A stretch of DNA of 64,000 nt, taken from positions 426-64,425 of the forward strand of contig NZ_JACAOY010000004.1 of assembly GCF_013385985.1 (NCBI RefSeq), written 5' to 3'. Below, one piece after another: positions 9,604-20,178 of this stretch. Made by a program: the position numbers and the translations under genes. Origin of the DNA: Pseudomonas sp. B6002. Its GTDB lineage: Bacteria > Pseudomonadota > Gammaproteobacteria > Pseudomonadales > Pseudomonadaceae. Below the pieces are notes generated by a model. The model was given only the letters and a program-made list of their open reading frames with translations, was not told the origin of the DNA and made no database searches. Positions within the stretch are counted from its first letter, which is position 1. Each line of letters begins with the position of its first letter.

Positions 9604-10515
9604 ATGATGACCTTGCGTCAAATCCGGCACTTTATCGCCGTGGCCGAGACAGGCTCGATCTCCGCCGCCGCGCAGACCGCCTTCATTTCCCAGTCGACCC
9701 TGACCCTGGCGATCCAGCAACTGGAGCAGGAAATCGGCGTCAACCTGTTCAACCGCCACGCCAAGGGCATGACCCTGACCCACCAGGGCCACCAGTTCCT
9801 GCGCCAGGCGCACTTGATCCTCGCCACCGTCGACAACGCCAAACGCAGCCTGCAACAGAGCACCGACCAGGTAGCCGGGCAGTTGATCATCGGCGTGACC
9901 AGCCTGGTGGCCGGCTATTACCTGGCTGACTTGCTCACCCGCTTCCAGCGCGCCTACCCCAATGTGGAAATCCGCGTGATGGAAGACGAGCGCCCGTATA
10001 TCGAGCATTTGCTGGTCAGCGGCGAAATCGATGTGGGTGTGCTGATCCTCTCCAACCTCGAAGACCGCCACGCCCTGCAGACCGAAGTGCTCACCCACTC
10101 GCCCCACCGCCTATGGCTGCCGGCGCAGCACCCACTGCTGGAGCACGACAGCATCAACCTGGCCGACGTCGCCCGCGAGCCGCTGATCCAGCTGAACGTC
10201 GACGAAATGGGCCATAACGCCCAGCGCATGTGGGCCGGCGCCGGCCTGCAACCGCGCGTCACGTTGCGTACCGCCTCTACCGAAGCCGTACGAAGCCTGG
10301 TGGCGGCAGGGCTCGGCGTGTCGATCCAGCCGGACATGACTTACCGCCCGTGGTCGCTGGAGGGGGACATCATTGAAGCGCGACCGATTGCCGACCTCAG
10401 CCAGACCCTCGATGTAGGCTTGGCCTGGCGCCGTGGCACTGCGCGGCCGGCGCTGGTGGACCCGTTCCTGACGGTCGCCCGCGAACAGCCGCACCCACGC
10501 AAGCCATCTATTTAA
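9604..10515 (+). CDS. LysR-family transcriptional regulator
   Basis: A 303-aa LysR-type regulator. The N-terminal winged helix-turn-helix (residues 2-62: LRQIRHFIAVAETGSISAAA) is followed by a periplasmic-binding-like effector domain. It is the first plus-strand gene of the polyamine block, 103 nt before the first aldehyde dehydrogenase and in the same direction. It may control the spermidine genes. That is inferred from position only. Two adjacent ATGs (9604, 9607) are possible starts. Confidence 0.88.
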   Translation: MMTLRQIRHFIAVAETGSISAAAQTAFISQSTLTLAIQQLEQEIGVNLFNRHAKGMTLTHQGHQFLRQAHLILATVDNAKRSLQQSTDQVAGQLIIGVTSLVAGYYLADLLTRFQRAYPNVEIRVMEDERPYIEHLLVSGEIDVGVLILSNLEDRHALQTEVLTHSPHRLWLPAQHPLLEHDSINLADVAREPLIQLNVDEMGHNAQRMWAGAGLQPRVTLRTASTEAVRSLVAAGLGVSIQPDMTYRPWSLEGDIIEARPIADLSQTLDVGLAWRRGTARPALVDPFLTVAREQPHPRKPSI

Positions 10516-10618
10516 TCGAATGCTGCATTCAGTATTTAGTATTTGTTGACCTCGCGCCTGACCTCTAGTCTCTGCTTATCCCATAAGAGAAAGGTCAGGC
10601 GCTCGTAAGAGAACGCCC

Positions 10619-12106
10619 ATGGCCATACAAGAAAAGAGATCGCGAAAAATGTCCGGCGCGCCCACCCCGCTGCTCACTGCGTTGCTGATCGACGGCGAAC
10701 TGGTCCAGGGCCTGGGCTTTGCCGAGCCGATCCTCAACCCGGCCACCGGTGAAGTCCTCACCCAGATCGCCGAAGCCAGCACCGAACAGGTGGAAACCGC
10801 GATCCTCGCCGCCCACCGCGCCTTTGCCGGCTGGTCGCGCACCACGCCCCAACAACGTTCGAACATCCTGCTCGGCATCGCCGACGCCATCGAAAAACAA
10901 GCCGACTATTTGGCCCGCCTGGAATCCCTGAACTGCGGCAAGCCGTTGCACCTGGCGCGCCAGGATGACCTGAGCGCCACGGTCGACGTGTTCCGTTTTT
11001 TCGCCGGCGCCGTGCGCTGCCAGACCGGGCAACTGAGCGGCGAATACCTGCCGGGCTATACCAGCATGGTGCGCCGCGATCCTATCGGGGTGGTGGCGTC
11101 GATTGCGCCGTGGAACTACCCGTTGATGATGGCCGCATGGAAGATCGCGCCGGCCCTGGCCGCCGGCAATACCCTGGTGTTCAAGCCGTCGGAACATACG
11201 CCGCTGTCGATCCTGGCCCTGGCCCCCGCGCTTAAAGAGCTGTTGCCACGCGGCGTGATCAACATTCTGTGTGGCGGCGGCGAAGGCGTCGGCAGCCATC
11301 TGGTGAGCCACGCCAAAGTGCGCATGGTCTCGCTGACCGGCGATATCGTCACCGGGCAAAAGATCCTGCAAGCCGCGTCGAAAACCCTTAAACGCACGCA
11401 CCTGGAACTGGGCGGCAAGGCCCCGGTGATCGTGTGTAACGACGCCGACCTGCAAGCCGTGGTCGAGGGCGTGCGCGCCTACGGTTATTACAACGCCGGC
11501 CAGGACTGCACCGCCGCGTGCCGCATCTACGCCCAGGCGGGTATCCACGACAAGTTGGTCGCCGAACTCGGCGCCGCCGTGAGCAGCCTGCGCTTTGCCG
11601 GCAAACGCGACGCCGACAACGAACTGGGCCCGCTGATCAGCACACGCCAGCGCGACCGCGTGGCCAGTTTTGTCGAACGCGCCCTCGGCCAGCCGCATAT
11701 CGAACGCATCACCGGCGCCGCCGTGCATTCGGGCGCGGGCTTCTATTACCAGCCGACCCTGCTGGCCGGGTGCAAGCAGAACGATGAAATCGTGCAGCGC
11801 GAAGTGTTCGGCCCGGTGGTCACCGTGACCCGCTTCGACGAGCTGGAACAAGCCGTGGACTGGGCCAACGACTCCGAATACGGCCTGGCCTCGTCGGTGT
11901 GGACCCAGAACCTGGACAAGGCCATGCAAGTGGCCGCACGCCTGCAATACGGCTGCACCTGGATCAACAGCCATTTCATGCTGGTCAGCGAAATGCCCCA
12001 CGGCGGCTTGAAGCGCTCGGGGTACGGGAAAGATCTGTCCAGCGATTCGCTACAGGACTACAGCGTGGTGCGGCACATCATGGCCCGCCACGGCCAGCAT
12101 CTTTAA
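10619..12106 (+). CDS. Aldehyde dehydrogenase, probable gamma-aminobutyraldehyde type (copy 1)
   Basis: A 495-aa NAD-dependent aldehyde dehydrogenase. It shows the Rossmann region ([20 protein letters not shown]), the general-base Glu in LELGGKAP and the catalytic Cys in [11 protein letters not shown]. It is clearly paralogous to the dehydrogenase at 16460-17884, and the two flank the ABC transporter. With spermidine dehydrogenase nearby, oxidation of 4-aminobutyraldehyde or a related aminoaldehyde is likely. The start is uncertain: 10619 has a weak AAGAGA site, and an alternative ATG at 10649 would give 485 aa. Confidence 0.87.
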   Translation: MAIQEKRSRKMSGAPTPLLTALLIDGELVQGLGFAEPILNPATGEVLTQIAEASTEQVETAILAAHRAFAGWSRTTPQQRSNILLGIADAIEKQADYLARLESLNCGKPLHLARQDDLSATVDVFRFFAGAVRCQTGQLSGEYLPGYTSMVRRDPIGVVASIAPWNYPLMMAAWKIAPALAAGNTLVFKPSEHTPLSILALAPALKELLPRGVINILCGGGEGVGSHLVSHAKVRMVSLTGDIVTGQKILQAASKTLKRTHLELGGKAPVIVCNDADLQAVVEGVRAYGYYNAGQDCTAACRIYAQAGIHDKLVAELGAAVSSLRFAGKRDADNELGPLISTRQRDRVASFVERALGQPHIERITGAAVHSGAGFYYQPTLLAGCKQNDEIVQREVFGPVVTVTRFDELEQAVDWANDSEYGLASSVWTQNLDKAMQVAARLQYGCTWINSHFMLVSEMPHGGLKRSGYGKDLSSDSLQDYSVVRHIMARHGQHL

Positions 12107-12177
12107 AACAACAACTAAGCTCATGCGTCACGGCTTCACACACTGCCCCGACCATAATTAAAGAAGAGGGAATCCCC

Positions 12178-13329
12178 ATGTCTGCGCACAAGACCGCACT
12201 GCTCAGTGCCCTGACCACCGCGCTGCTGGCCAGCGCCAGCCTCCAGGCCGCCGAACCGCTCAAGGCGGTCGGCGCTGGCGAAGGCCAACTGGATATCGTC
12301 GCCTGGCCCGGCTACATCGAACGTGGCGACAGCGACAAGGCCTACGACTGGGTCACCGGGTTCGAGAAGGAAACCGGCTGCAAGGTCAATGTGAAAACCG
12401 CCGCCACCTCTGACGAAATGGTCAGCCTGATGGCCAAGGGCGGTTATGACCTGGTCACCGCTTCGGGCGACGCGTCGTTGCGCTTGATCGGTGGCAAGCG
12501 TGTGCAGCCGATCAACACGGCGCTGATTCCCAACTGGAAGAACATCGACCCGCGCCTCAAGGATGCACCGTGGTACGTGGTCGGCCAGCAGACCTACGGC
12601 ACCCCGTACCAGTGGGGCCCGAACGTGTTGATGTACAACACCAACGTGTTCAAGACCGCGCCCACCAGCTGGAATGTGATTTTCGACGCGCAGAACCTGC
12701 CGGACGGCAAGCCGAACAAAGGTCGCGTGCAGGCCTATGACGGCCCGATCTACATCGCCGATGCGGCGCTCTACCTCAAGAGCACCAAGCCGGAGCTGGG
12801 TATCCAGAACCCCTATGAACTGACCGAAACCCAGTACAAGGCCGTGCTTGAACTGCTGCGTGCCCAGCAGCCGTTGATCCACCGCTACTGGCACGACACC
12901 ACCGTGCAAATGAGCGACTTCAAAAATGAAGGCGTGGTGGCCTCCAGCGCCTGGCCGTACCAGGTCAACGGCCTGGTCAACGAGAAGCAGCCGATTGCCT
13001 CGACCATTCCGAAGGAAGGCGCCACCGGCTGGGCGGACACCACCATGCTGCACACCGACGCCAAGCACCCGAACTGCGCCTACAAGTGGATGGACTGGTC
13101 GCTGCAGCCGAAGGTCCAGGGTGACGTCGCCGCCTGGTTCGGCTCGTTGCCGGCGGTACCGGCGGCCTGCAAGGAAAGCGAACTGCTGGGCGCCGAAGGC
13201 TGCAAAACCAACGGTTTCGACCAGTTCGACAAGATCGCTTTCTGGAAAACCCCGCAGGCTGAAGGCGGCAAGTTCGTGCCGTACAGCCGCTGGACCCAGG
13301 ATTACATCGCGATCATGGGCGGCCGCTAG
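12178..13329 (+). CDS. Polyamine ABC transporter substrate-binding protein (YdcS-like)
   Basis: A 383-aa periplasmic binding protein of the PotD/YdcS family. The signal peptide (about residues 1-23, ending SLQA-AEP) is followed by a solute-binding fold (IVAWPGYIERG ... YGTPYQWGPNVLMYNTN ... SSAWPYQVNGL). The start has AGAGGG about 8 nt upstream; the frame stays open upstream but lacks plausible protein. It is the first of four transporter genes. The E. coli ydcSTUV-ydcW (patD) order is the closest known parallel. The ligand is probably spermidine or putrescine, by inference. Confidence 0.88.
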   Translation: MSAHKTALLSALTTALLASASLQAAEPLKAVGAGEGQLDIVAWPGYIERGDSDKAYDWVTGFEKETGCKVNVKTAATSDEMVSLMAKGGYDLVTASGDASLRLIGGKRVQPINTALIPNWKNIDPRLKDAPWYVVGQQTYGTPYQWGPNVLMYNTNVFKTAPTSWNVIFDAQNLPDGKPNKGRVQAYDGPIYIADAALYLKSTKPELGIQNPYELTETQYKAVLELLRAQQPLIHRYWHDTTVQMSDFKNEGVVASSAWPYQVNGLVNEKQPIASTIPKEGATGWADTTMLHTDAKHPNCAYKWMDWSLQPKVQGDVAAWFGSLPAVPAACKESELLGAEGCKTNGFDQFDKIAFWKTPQAEGGKFVPYSRWTQDYIAIMGGR

Positions 13330-13357
13330 CTCCTGGCTCCCCTGTGGAAGCTGGCTT

Positions 13358-13447
13358 CTGTGGGAGCTGGCTTGCCTGCGATGGCATCACCTCGGTGTAA
13401 CAGACACACCGAGGCGCCTGCATCGCGGGCAAGCCCGGCTCCCACAG
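13358..13447. repeat. REPIN
   Basis: Inverted REP pair (CTGTGGGAGCTGGCTTGCC ... GGGCAAGCCCGGCTCCCACAG) between the binding-protein and ATPase genes. The loop contains a second short inverted repeat (CCTCGGTGT / ACACCGAGG). Confidence 0.9.
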
Positions 13448-13545
13448 AAAAGCACCCATATTTGAGTTGCGATTACAGATTTTGTTTTTTCAGAAGTCCA
13501 GGCCGGGCCGCTGCGACGACCCGCGCCTTTTTGGAGCACCGCACC

Positions 13546-14580
13546 ATGACGCTTGCAGTCCAATTCACCCACGTTTCCCGTCAGTTCGGCGAAGTGAAAG
13601 CCGTTGACCGGGTTTCCATCGATATCCAGGACGGCGAGTTCTTTTCCATGCTCGGCCCTTCCGGCTCCGGCAAGACCACTTGCCTGCGCCTGATTGCCGG
13701 TTTCGAGCAACCGAGCGCAGGCTCGATCCGTATTCATGGCGAGGAAGCCGCGGGCTTGCCGCCGTACCAGCGTGACGTGAACACCGTGTTCCAGGATTAC
13801 GCGCTGTTCCCCCACATGAACGTGCGCGACAACGTGGCCTACGGCCTCAAGGTCAAGGGCATCGGCAAGACCGAACGCCTGAACCGCGCCGAAGAAGCCC
13901 TCGGCATGGTCGCCCTCGGTGGCTACGGCGACCGCAAGCCGGTGCAACTGTCTGGTGGCCAACGCCAACGGGTCGCCCTGGCCCGCGCCCTGGTCAATCG
14001 TCCACGGGTGTTGCTGCTGGATGAGCCGCTGGGCGCCCTCGACCTCAAGCTGCGCGAACAAATGCAAAGCGAGCTGAAAAAGCTGCAGCGCCAGCTCGGT
14101 ATCACCTTTATTTTCGTGACCCACGACCAGACCGAAGCGCTGTCGATGTCCGACCGCGTGGCGGTGTTCAACAAGGGCCGCATCGAGCAGGTCGACACCC
14201 CGCGCAACCTGTACATGAAGCCCGCCACCGCGTTTGTGGCCGAGTTCGTCGGCACCTCCAACGTGATTCGCGGCGAACTGGCTCAACGCCTCAGTGGCAG
14301 CGCGCAAGCGTTCTCGATCCGCCCCGAGCACGTGCGTTTTGCCGAAGGCGCGCTGGGTGCCGGCGAAGTGGAAGTCAGCGGCCTGCTGCATGACATCCAG
14401 TACCAAGGCAGCGCCACCCGCTATGAACTCAAGCTGGAAAACGGCCAGGCGCTGAACATCAGCCAGGCCAACAACCAGTGGCTGGACACCAGCAGCGGCT
14501 ACCAGGTGGGCCAGTCCATCACTGCACGCTGGGCACGGGAAGCAATGACGACCCTGACCGACAGCGCAGGTGAGGTGTGA
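13546..14580 (+). CDS. Polyamine ABC transporter ATPase (PotA/YdcT-like)
   Basis: A 344-aa ABC ATPase that drives uptake. It has Walker A (GPSGSGKTT, about residue 40), Q-loop (VFQDYALFPHM), signature LSGGQRQRVALARAL, Walker B LLLDEPLGALDL and the H-loop THDQTEAL. A C-terminal TOBE-like regulatory region follows residue 250. The ATG at 13546 has GGAG 9 nt upstream; codons before it come from the REPIN and are not protein-like. The downstream permease gene starts 1 nt after the stop. Confidence 0.92.
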   Translation: MTLAVQFTHVSRQFGEVKAVDRVSIDIQDGEFFSMLGPSGSGKTTCLRLIAGFEQPSAGSIRIHGEEAAGLPPYQRDVNTVFQDYALFPHMNVRDNVAYGLKVKGIGKTERLNRAEEALGMVALGGYGDRKPVQLSGGQRQRVALARALVNRPRVLLLDEPLGALDLKLREQMQSELKKLQRQLGITFIFVTHDQTEALSMSDRVAVFNKGRIEQVDTPRNLYMKPATAFVAEFVGTSNVIRGELAQRLSGSAQAFSIRPEHVRFAEGALGAGEVEVSGLLHDIQYQGSATRYELKLENGQALNISQANNQWLDTSSGYQVGQSITARWAREAMTTLTDSAGEV

Positions 14581-14581
14581 C

Positions 14582-15511
14582 ATGAGCCTGGCCCTTTCCC
14601 AACCGCCGATGCGCAGGTTTTCCAACCTGCTGTACCGCAAGCCCAACCTGTACCTGGCGATGTTGCTGGTGCCGCCGCTGATCTGGTTCGGCGCCATTTA
14701 CCTGGGCTCGTTGCTGACCCTGCTGTGGCAAGGTTTCTACACCTTCGACGACTTCACCATGGCGGTCACGCCGGACCTGACCCTGGCCAACTTCGCCGCG
14801 CTGTTCCAGCCGTCGAACTTCGACATCATCGTGCGCACCTTGAGCATGGCGATCGTTGTATCGATCGCCAGCGCCGTGGTCGCCTTCCCGATCGCCTACT
14901 ACATGGCGCGCTACACCACGGGCAAGACCAAGGCGTTTTTCTACATCGCGGTGATGATGCCGATGTGGGCCAGCTACATCGTCAAGGCCTATGCCTGGAC
15001 CTTGCTGCTGGCCAAAGGCGGTGTGGCGCAGTGGTTCGTGCAGCACCTGGGCCTGGAGCCGGTGTTGCAGTTCGTGCTGGGCATTCCGGGTGTGGGCGGC
15101 AGCACCTTGAGCACTTCGCACCTGGGGCGGTTCATGGTGTTCGTCTACATCTGGTTGCCGTTTATGATCTTGCCGATCCAGGCCTCCCTGGAGCGCCTGC
15201 CACCCTCCTTGCTGCAGGCTTCGGCCGACCTGGGCGCCAAGCCGCGTCAAACCTTCATGCAGGTGATTCTGCCGCTGTCGGTGCCGGGAATTGCGGCCGG
15301 TTCGATCTTCACCTTCTCGCTGACCTTGGGCGACTTCATCGTGCCGCAGCTGGTGGGCCCGCCCGGCTATTTCGTCGGTGGCATGGTGTACGCCCAGCAA
15401 GGCGCCATCGGCAACATGCCCATGGCCGCAGCGTTCACCCTGGTGCCCATCGTGCTGATCGCGGTTTACCTCTCCATCGTCAAACGCCTGGGGGCCTTCG
15501 ATGCACTCTGA
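14582..15511 (+). CDS. Polyamine ABC transporter permease (PotB/YdcU-like)
   Basis: A 309-aa inner-membrane permease with about six hydrophobic helices ([20 protein letters not shown] first). The cytoplasmic EAA-like loop reads [26 protein letters not shown]. It starts 1 nt after the ATPase stop and overlaps the next permease by 11 nt. Confidence 0.92.
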   Translation: MSLALSQPPMRRFSNLLYRKPNLYLAMLLVPPLIWFGAIYLGSLLTLLWQGFYTFDDFTMAVTPDLTLANFAALFQPSNFDIIVRTLSMAIVVSIASAVVAFPIAYYMARYTTGKTKAFFYIAVMMPMWASYIVKAYAWTLLLAKGGVAQWFVQHLGLEPVLQFVLGIPGVGGSTLSTSHLGRFMVFVYIWLPFMILPIQASLERLPPSLLQASADLGAKPRQTFMQVILPLSVPGIAAGSIFTFSLTLGDFIVPQLVGPPGYFVGGMVYAQQGAIGNMPMAAAFTLVPIVLIAVYLSIVKRLGAFDAL

Positions 15512-16310
15512 GAAATCATCATTAGGCCTGAAGATCGCAGCCTGGGGCGGCTTGGTGTTCTTGCACTTCCCGATCCTGATCATCTTCCTCTACGCCTTCA
15601 ACACCGAAGAAGCCGCGTTCAGCTTTCCGCCCCAGGGCTTCACCCTGAAGTGGTTCAGCGTGGCCTTTGCCCGGCCGGACGTGCTGGACGCGATCAAGTT
15701 GTCGCTGCAGATCGCGGCGATTGCCACGCTGATCGCCATGGTGCTCGGTACCCTGGCCTCAGCGGCGCTGTATCGCCGTGAGTTCTTCGGCAAACAAGGC
15801 GTGTCGTTGATGCTGATCCTGCCGATTGCATTGCCGGGGATCATCACCGGTATCGCACTGCTGGCAACGTTCAAGACGCTGGGCATCGAGCCCGGGATGT
15901 TCACCATCATCGTCGGCCACGCGACCTTCTGCGTGGTGATCGTCTACAACAACGTGATCGCGCGTTTGCGCCGCACCTCCCACAGCCTGATCGAAGCCTC
16001 GATGGACCTGGGCGCCGACGGCTGGCAGACCTTCCGCTACATCATCATGCCCAACCTGGGCTCGGCACTGCTGGCCGGCGGCATGCTCGCCTTTGCGCTG
16101 TCGTTCGACGAAATCATCGTCACCACCTTCACCGCCGGCCACGAGCGCACCTTGCCGCTGTGGCTGCTCAACCAGCTGAGCCGCCCACGGGATGTGCCGG
16201 TGACCAACGTGGTGGCGATGCTGGTGATGCTGGTCACGATGTTCCCGATTCTCGGTGCCTATTACCTGACACGCGGTGGTGAAAGCGTGGCGGGGAGTGG
16301 CGGTAAATAA
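15501..16310 (+). CDS. Polyamine ABC transporter permease (PotC/YdcV-like)
   Basis: A 269-aa second permease subunit with about six membrane helices. The coupling loop is [29 protein letters not shown]. The 11-nt overlap with the upstream permease indicates translational coupling. It completes the binding protein, ATPase and two-permease set. Confidence 0.92.
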   Translation: MHSEKSSLGLKIAAWGGLVFLHFPILIIFLYAFNTEEAAFSFPPQGFTLKWFSVAFARPDVLDAIKLSLQIAAIATLIAMVLGTLASAALYRREFFGKQGVSLMLILPIALPGIITGIALLATFKTLGIEPGMFTIIVGHATFCVVIVYNNVIARLRRTSHSLIEASMDLGADGWQTFRYIIMPNLGSALLAGGMLAFALSFDEIIVTTFTAGHERTLPLWLLNQLSRPRDVPVTNVVAMLVMLVTMFPILGAYYLTRGGESVAGSGGK

Positions 16311-16345
16311 CGGACAACACATAGCCACTGTTGAAACACGGTCAT

Positions 16346-16417
16346 TGTAGGAGCCGGCTTGCCGGCGATCGCGGTGGGTCAATTGAAACCGCCATCGCTG
16401 GCAAGCCAGCTCCTACA
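16346..16417. repeat. REPIN
   Basis: Inverted REP pair (TGTAGGAGCCGGCTTGCCGG ... GGCAAGCCAGCTCCTACA) between the second permease and the second aldehyde dehydrogenase. Confidence 0.88.
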
Positions 16418-16459
16418 GGTGAACCGGTTTCTTCAGGGAATTTTGAGGAGGATTGAACC

Positions 16460-17884
16460 ATGCAAACCAAATTACTGATCAACGGCCACCTGGTCGCAGG
16501 CGAAGGCCCGGCCCAAGCCGTCTTCAACCCGGCACTCGGCCGTGTGCTGGTAGAAATCAACGAAGCCAGCGAAGCCCAGGTCGACGCCGCCGTGCGTGCT
16601 GCCGATGCGGCGTTTGAAAGCTGGTCGCAAACCGCGCCCAAGGACCGTTCGCTGTTGCTGCTGAAACTGGCGGACGTGATCGAAGCCCACGGCGAAGAGC
16701 TGGCCAAGCTGGAGTCGGACAACTGCGGCAAGCCCTACAGCGCCGCGCTGAACGATGAGATCCCGGCAATTGCCGACGTGTTCCGCTTCTTCGCCGGTGC
16801 CAGCCGTTGCATGAGTGGCTCGGCCGGTGGGGAATACCTGCCGGGGCACACCTCGATGATCCGCCGCGACCCGGTGGGCGTGATCGCCTCCATCGCGCCG
16901 TGGAACTACCCCCTGATGATGGTCGCCTGGAAAATCGCCCCCGCCCTCGCAGCCGGTAATACCGTGGTGCTCAAACCGTCGGAACAAACCCCGCTGACTG
17001 CGCTGCGCATGGTCGAGTTGGCCGCTGAAATCTTCCCGGCCGGCGTCCTCAACCTGGTGTTCGGCCGTGGGCCAACCGTGGGCAGCCCGCTGGTGAACCA
17101 CCCGAAAGTGCGCATGGTGTCGCTGACCGGCTCCATTGCCACCGGTGCGAACATCATCTCCAGCACCGCCGACAGCGTGAAGCGCATGCACATGGAACTG
17201 GGCGGCAAGGCGCCGGTGATCATCTTCAACGACGCGGACATCGACGCTGCCGTGGAAGGTATTCGCACCTTCGGTTTCTACAACGCCGGCCAGGATTGCA
17301 CCGCGGCGTGCCGCATCTATGCCCAAGCCGATATCTACGACGCGTTTGTCGAGAAGCTTGGCGCAGCGGTCGCCAGCATCCAGTACGGCTTGCAGGATGA
17401 TCCGGCCTCCGAGTTGGGCCCGCTGATCACCGCGCAACACCGCGACCGCGTGGCCGGTTTTGTCGAGCGCGCGGTGGCGCAACCGCACATTCGCCTGGTC
17501 ACCGGGGGCAAGGCGGTGGAAGGCAATGGCTTCTTCTTTGAACCCACTGTATTGGCCGATGCGCAGCAGGACGACGAAATCGTACGTCGCGAGGTGTTCG
17601 GGCCAGTGGTGTCGGTCACCAAGTTCAATGACGAAGCACAGGTGCTCGGCTGGGCCAACGATTCGGACTACGGTTTGGCGTCGTCCGTCTGGACCGCCGA
17701 TGTCGGCCGTGCCCACCGCTTGGCCGCACGCCTGCAATACGGCTGCACGTGGGTGAACACCCACTTCATGCTCGTCAGCGAAATGCCTCACGGCGGTCAG
17801 AAACTGTCGGGCTATGGCAAGGACATGTCCATGTACGGGCTGGAGGACTACACCACCGTTCGCCATGTGATGTTCAAGCACTGA
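16460..17884 (+). CDS. Gamma-aminobutyraldehyde dehydrogenase (PatD/YdcW-like, copy 2)
   Basis: A 474-aa NAD-dependent aldehyde dehydrogenase that would oxidise 4-aminobutyraldehyde to GABA. Catalytic Cys sits in [11 protein letters not shown] and the general-base Glu in MELGGKAP. It has a strong ribosome site (GAGGAGG). Its position just after the transporter genes matches ydcW/patD in the E. coli ydcSTUVW cluster. It is highly similar along its whole length to copy 1 at 10619. Confidence 0.9.
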   Translation: MQTKLLINGHLVAGEGPAQAVFNPALGRVLVEINEASEAQVDAAVRAADAAFESWSQTAPKDRSLLLLKLADVIEAHGEELAKLESDNCGKPYSAALNDEIPAIADVFRFFAGASRCMSGSAGGEYLPGHTSMIRRDPVGVIASIAPWNYPLMMVAWKIAPALAAGNTVVLKPSEQTPLTALRMVELAAEIFPAGVLNLVFGRGPTVGSPLVNHPKVRMVSLTGSIATGANIISSTADSVKRMHMELGGKAPVIIFNDADIDAAVEGIRTFGFYNAGQDCTAACRIYAQADIYDAFVEKLGAAVASIQYGLQDDPASELGPLITAQHRDRVAGFVERAVAQPHIRLVTGGKAVEGNGFFFEPTVLADAQQDDEIVRREVFGPVVSVTKFNDEAQVLGWANDSDYGLASSVWTADVGRAHRLAARLQYGCTWVNTHFMLVSEMPHGGQKLSGYGKDMSMYGLEDYTTVRHVMFKH

Positions 17885-17899
17885 CCCGCAAAACGCCCT

Positions 17900-17984
17900 T
17901 GTAGGAGCCCGGCTTGCCGGCGATGAGGCCCTTGAGCCTTGTGGTGTTCTTGCGAATGCCATCGCCGGCAAGCCGGGCTCCTAC
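17900..17984. repeat. REPIN
   Basis: Inverted REP pair (TGTAGGAGCCCGGCTTGCCG ... CGGCAAGCCGGGCTCCTAC) in the gap before spdH. Confidence 0.88.
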
Positions 17985-18019
17985 GGGCTCACATAACAAT
18001 AAAATTCAGGTTCTTCCCC

Positions 18020-19882
18020 ATGGATATCACCCGCCGCGACTTCCTCAACGGCGTCGCCATTACCGTTGCCGCCGGCATGACCCCGCTGCAACTCTTGCAA
18101 GCCGCGCCCGATGGACGCTACTACCCTCCCGCCCTTACCGGCCTGCGCGGCAGCCATGTCGGCTCGTTCGAGGTGGCGCACCAGATGGGCTGGGAAAAGA
18201 AGGTGTTCGATACCGAGAAACTGCCGATCACCGAGGACTATGACCTGGTGGTGGTCGGCGGCGGCTTGAGCGGTTTGTCGGCGGCGTGGTTCTACCGCGA
18301 GAAGCACCCCAAGGCGAAGATCCTGATCCTGGAAAACCACGACGACTTCGGCGGCCACGCCAAGCGCAATGAATTCCAGGCCGGTGGTCGCATGATCATC
18401 GGCTACGGCGGCAGCGAGGCGTTCCAGTCGCCGAACCATCTGTACAGCAAGCAAGTGAATGGCCTGCTGAAAAAACTCGGGGTGAACATCAAGCGCTTTG
18501 AAACCGCCTTCGACCGCCAATTCTATCCGGGCCTGGGGCTGTCGCGCGGGGTGTTCTTCGACAAGGAAAACTTCGGCGAAGACAAGCTGGTGACCGGCGA
18601 CCCCACGCCGATGGTGGCCGACGATATCGCGCCAGACCAACTGAACGCGCGCGCCCTCCGCGACTTCATCAATGACTTCCCATTGCCACAGGCCGATCGC
18701 CAGGCCTTGATCGAGCTGCACACGGCGCCCAAGGACTACCTGCCGGGCAAGACCGCCGAGGAAAAGGCCAGCTACCTCGCGGCCACCAGCTACCGGGATT
18801 TCCTGCTGAAAAACGTGGGCTTGTCGGAAGGTGCGGTGAAGTACTTCCAGAGCCGTACCAACGACTTCATGGCCCTGAGCATTGATGCCGTGGCGTCGGC
18901 TGACGCCTACAACGTGGGCTTCCCAGGCTTTGGCGGGATGAACCTGGCGCCGATCAGCGAAGAAGCCGCTGCGGAAATGGAAGAACCCTACATCTATCAC
19001 TTCCCGGATGGCAATGCGTCGGTGGCGCGCTTGCTGGTGCGCAGCCTGATCCCAGGCGTGGCGCCGGGGCACACCATGGACGATATCGTGCTGGCGGCCT
19101 TTGACTACGCCAAGCTGGACCAGCCCAAGGCCTCCGTGCGGTTGCGCTTGAACAGCACCGCCGTCAGCGTGCGCAACGTCGGCGACGGCGTGCATATCGG
19201 CTACAGCCGTGGTGGACAACTCGCACAGGTGCGCGGCAAACGCTGCATCCTGGCCTGCTACAACATGATGATCCCCTACCTGCTCAAGGACTTGCCGGCG
19301 CCCCAGGCCCACGCTCTGAGCCAGAACGTGAAATACCCGCTGGTGTACACCAAGGTGGTGATCCGCAACTGGCAGTCGTTCCAGAAACTGGGGGTGCATG
19401 AGATTTATGCAGCGACCCAGCCCTACAGCCGGATCAAGCTGGATTACCCGGTGAGCATGGGCGGCTACGACCACCCCCGCGACCCGACGCAGCCAATCGG
19501 TTTACACATGGTCTACGTGCCCACCAGCCCCAACAGCGGCATGAACGCCCGCGACCAGGCCCGCGCCGGGCGGGGCAAGTTATATGGGCAGACCTTCGAG
19601 CAACTGGAAGCACAGCTGCGCGACCAGTTGCAGCGCATGCTGGGCCCGGGCGGTTTCAACCATGAGCGCGATATTCTGGCGATCACTGTCAACCGCTGGT
19701 CACACGGTTATGCGAGCTTCTCCAACAGTTTGTATGACGATGCGGATCAGACCGAAGCGTGGATGAAACTGGCGAAAAAACCGCTGGGGCATGTGAGCAT
19801 CGCCAACTCGGATGCCGCATGGAGCGCGTATGCCCATGCGGCGATTGATGAGGCTTACCGGGCAGTCGGCGAAATCGCCTAA
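18020..19882 (+). CDS. spdH: Spermidine dehydrogenase-like flavoprotein
   Basis: A 620-aa protein likely to oxidise spermidine to 1,3-diaminopropane and 4-aminobutyraldehyde. A twin-arginine-like N-terminus (DITRRDFLNGVAITVAAG) precedes an FAD-binding dinucleotide fold near residue 75 (LVVVGGGLSGLSAAWF). From memory, P. aeruginosa SpdH (PA3713) has the same length and a similar start. The adjacent transporter and two aminoaldehyde dehydrogenases supply both import and the next enzymatic step. The start at 18020 was chosen for the Tat-type signal; no strong Shine-Dalgarno is seen. Confidence 0.87.
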   Translation: MDITRRDFLNGVAITVAAGMTPLQLLQAAPDGRYYPPALTGLRGSHVGSFEVAHQMGWEKKVFDTEKLPITEDYDLVVVGGGLSGLSAAWFYREKHPKAKILILENHDDFGGHAKRNEFQAGGRMIIGYGGSEAFQSPNHLYSKQVNGLLKKLGVNIKRFETAFDRQFYPGLGLSRGVFFDKENFGEDKLVTGDPTPMVADDIAPDQLNARALRDFINDFPLPQADRQALIELHTAPKDYLPGKTAEEKASYLAATSYRDFLLKNVGLSEGAVKYFQSRTNDFMALSIDAVASADAYNVGFPGFGGMNLAPISEEAAAEMEEPYIYHFPDGNASVARLLVRSLIPGVAPGHTMDDIVLAAFDYAKLDQPKASVRLRLNSTAVSVRNVGDGVHIGYSRGGQLAQVRGKRCILACYNMMIPYLLKDLPAPQAHALSQNVKYPLVYTKVVIRNWQSFQKLGVHEIYAATQPYSRIKLDYPVSMGGYDHPRDPTQPIGLHMVYVPTSPNSGMNARDQARAGRGKLYGQTFEQLEAQLRDQLQRMLGPGGFNHERDILAITVNRWSHGYASFSNSLYDDADQTEAWMKLAKKPLGHVSIANSDAAWSAYAHAAIDEAYRAVGEIA

Positions 19883-19886
19883 CCCT

Positions 19887-19970
19887 TGTAGGAGCCGGCT
19901 TGCCGGCGATGGCGACCTTGAATGTTGCGCTGACGTCAAGGGCCTCATCGCCGGCAAGCCGGCTCCTACA
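19887..19970. repeat. REPIN
   Basis: Inverted REP pair (TGTAGGAGCCGGCTTGCCGG ... CCGGCAAGCCGGCTCCTACA) after spdH. The remaining intergenic DNA to 20178 holds no gene that I can see. Confidence 0.9.
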
Positions 19971-20178
19971 GTGGAATTGTGTCAGTTGGAAATGTCTTGT
20001 CGCACTTGCAACGCCATCGTCCCGCCATCAATCATTTTTCCTACGTCACCGAACCGCTTAAGCTATCCGGCGTCTGTTTATTGTTCGTTGCGTTTGGTCG
20101 AAGGCATGTCCGAACCGTAATTTCTGATCCAGTACGTGCCAGGAACGGCGCAGGATTTGCTCACGACAGGTTGTCTCT

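Noticed and set aside
10595-12001. 468-aa open frame opposite the first aldehyde dehydrogenase
   Set aside because: It is antisense to a gene with clear catalytic motifs, is rich in His, Gln and Gly as expected of a high-GC shadow frame, and matches no family I recognise.
17981-19474. Long antisense frame over spdH, and similar frames over opgD (20233-21765), kup (24708-25955) and wspA (7022-8065)
   Set aside because: All are GC-driven shadows of well-supported genes with no ribosome site or family motif.
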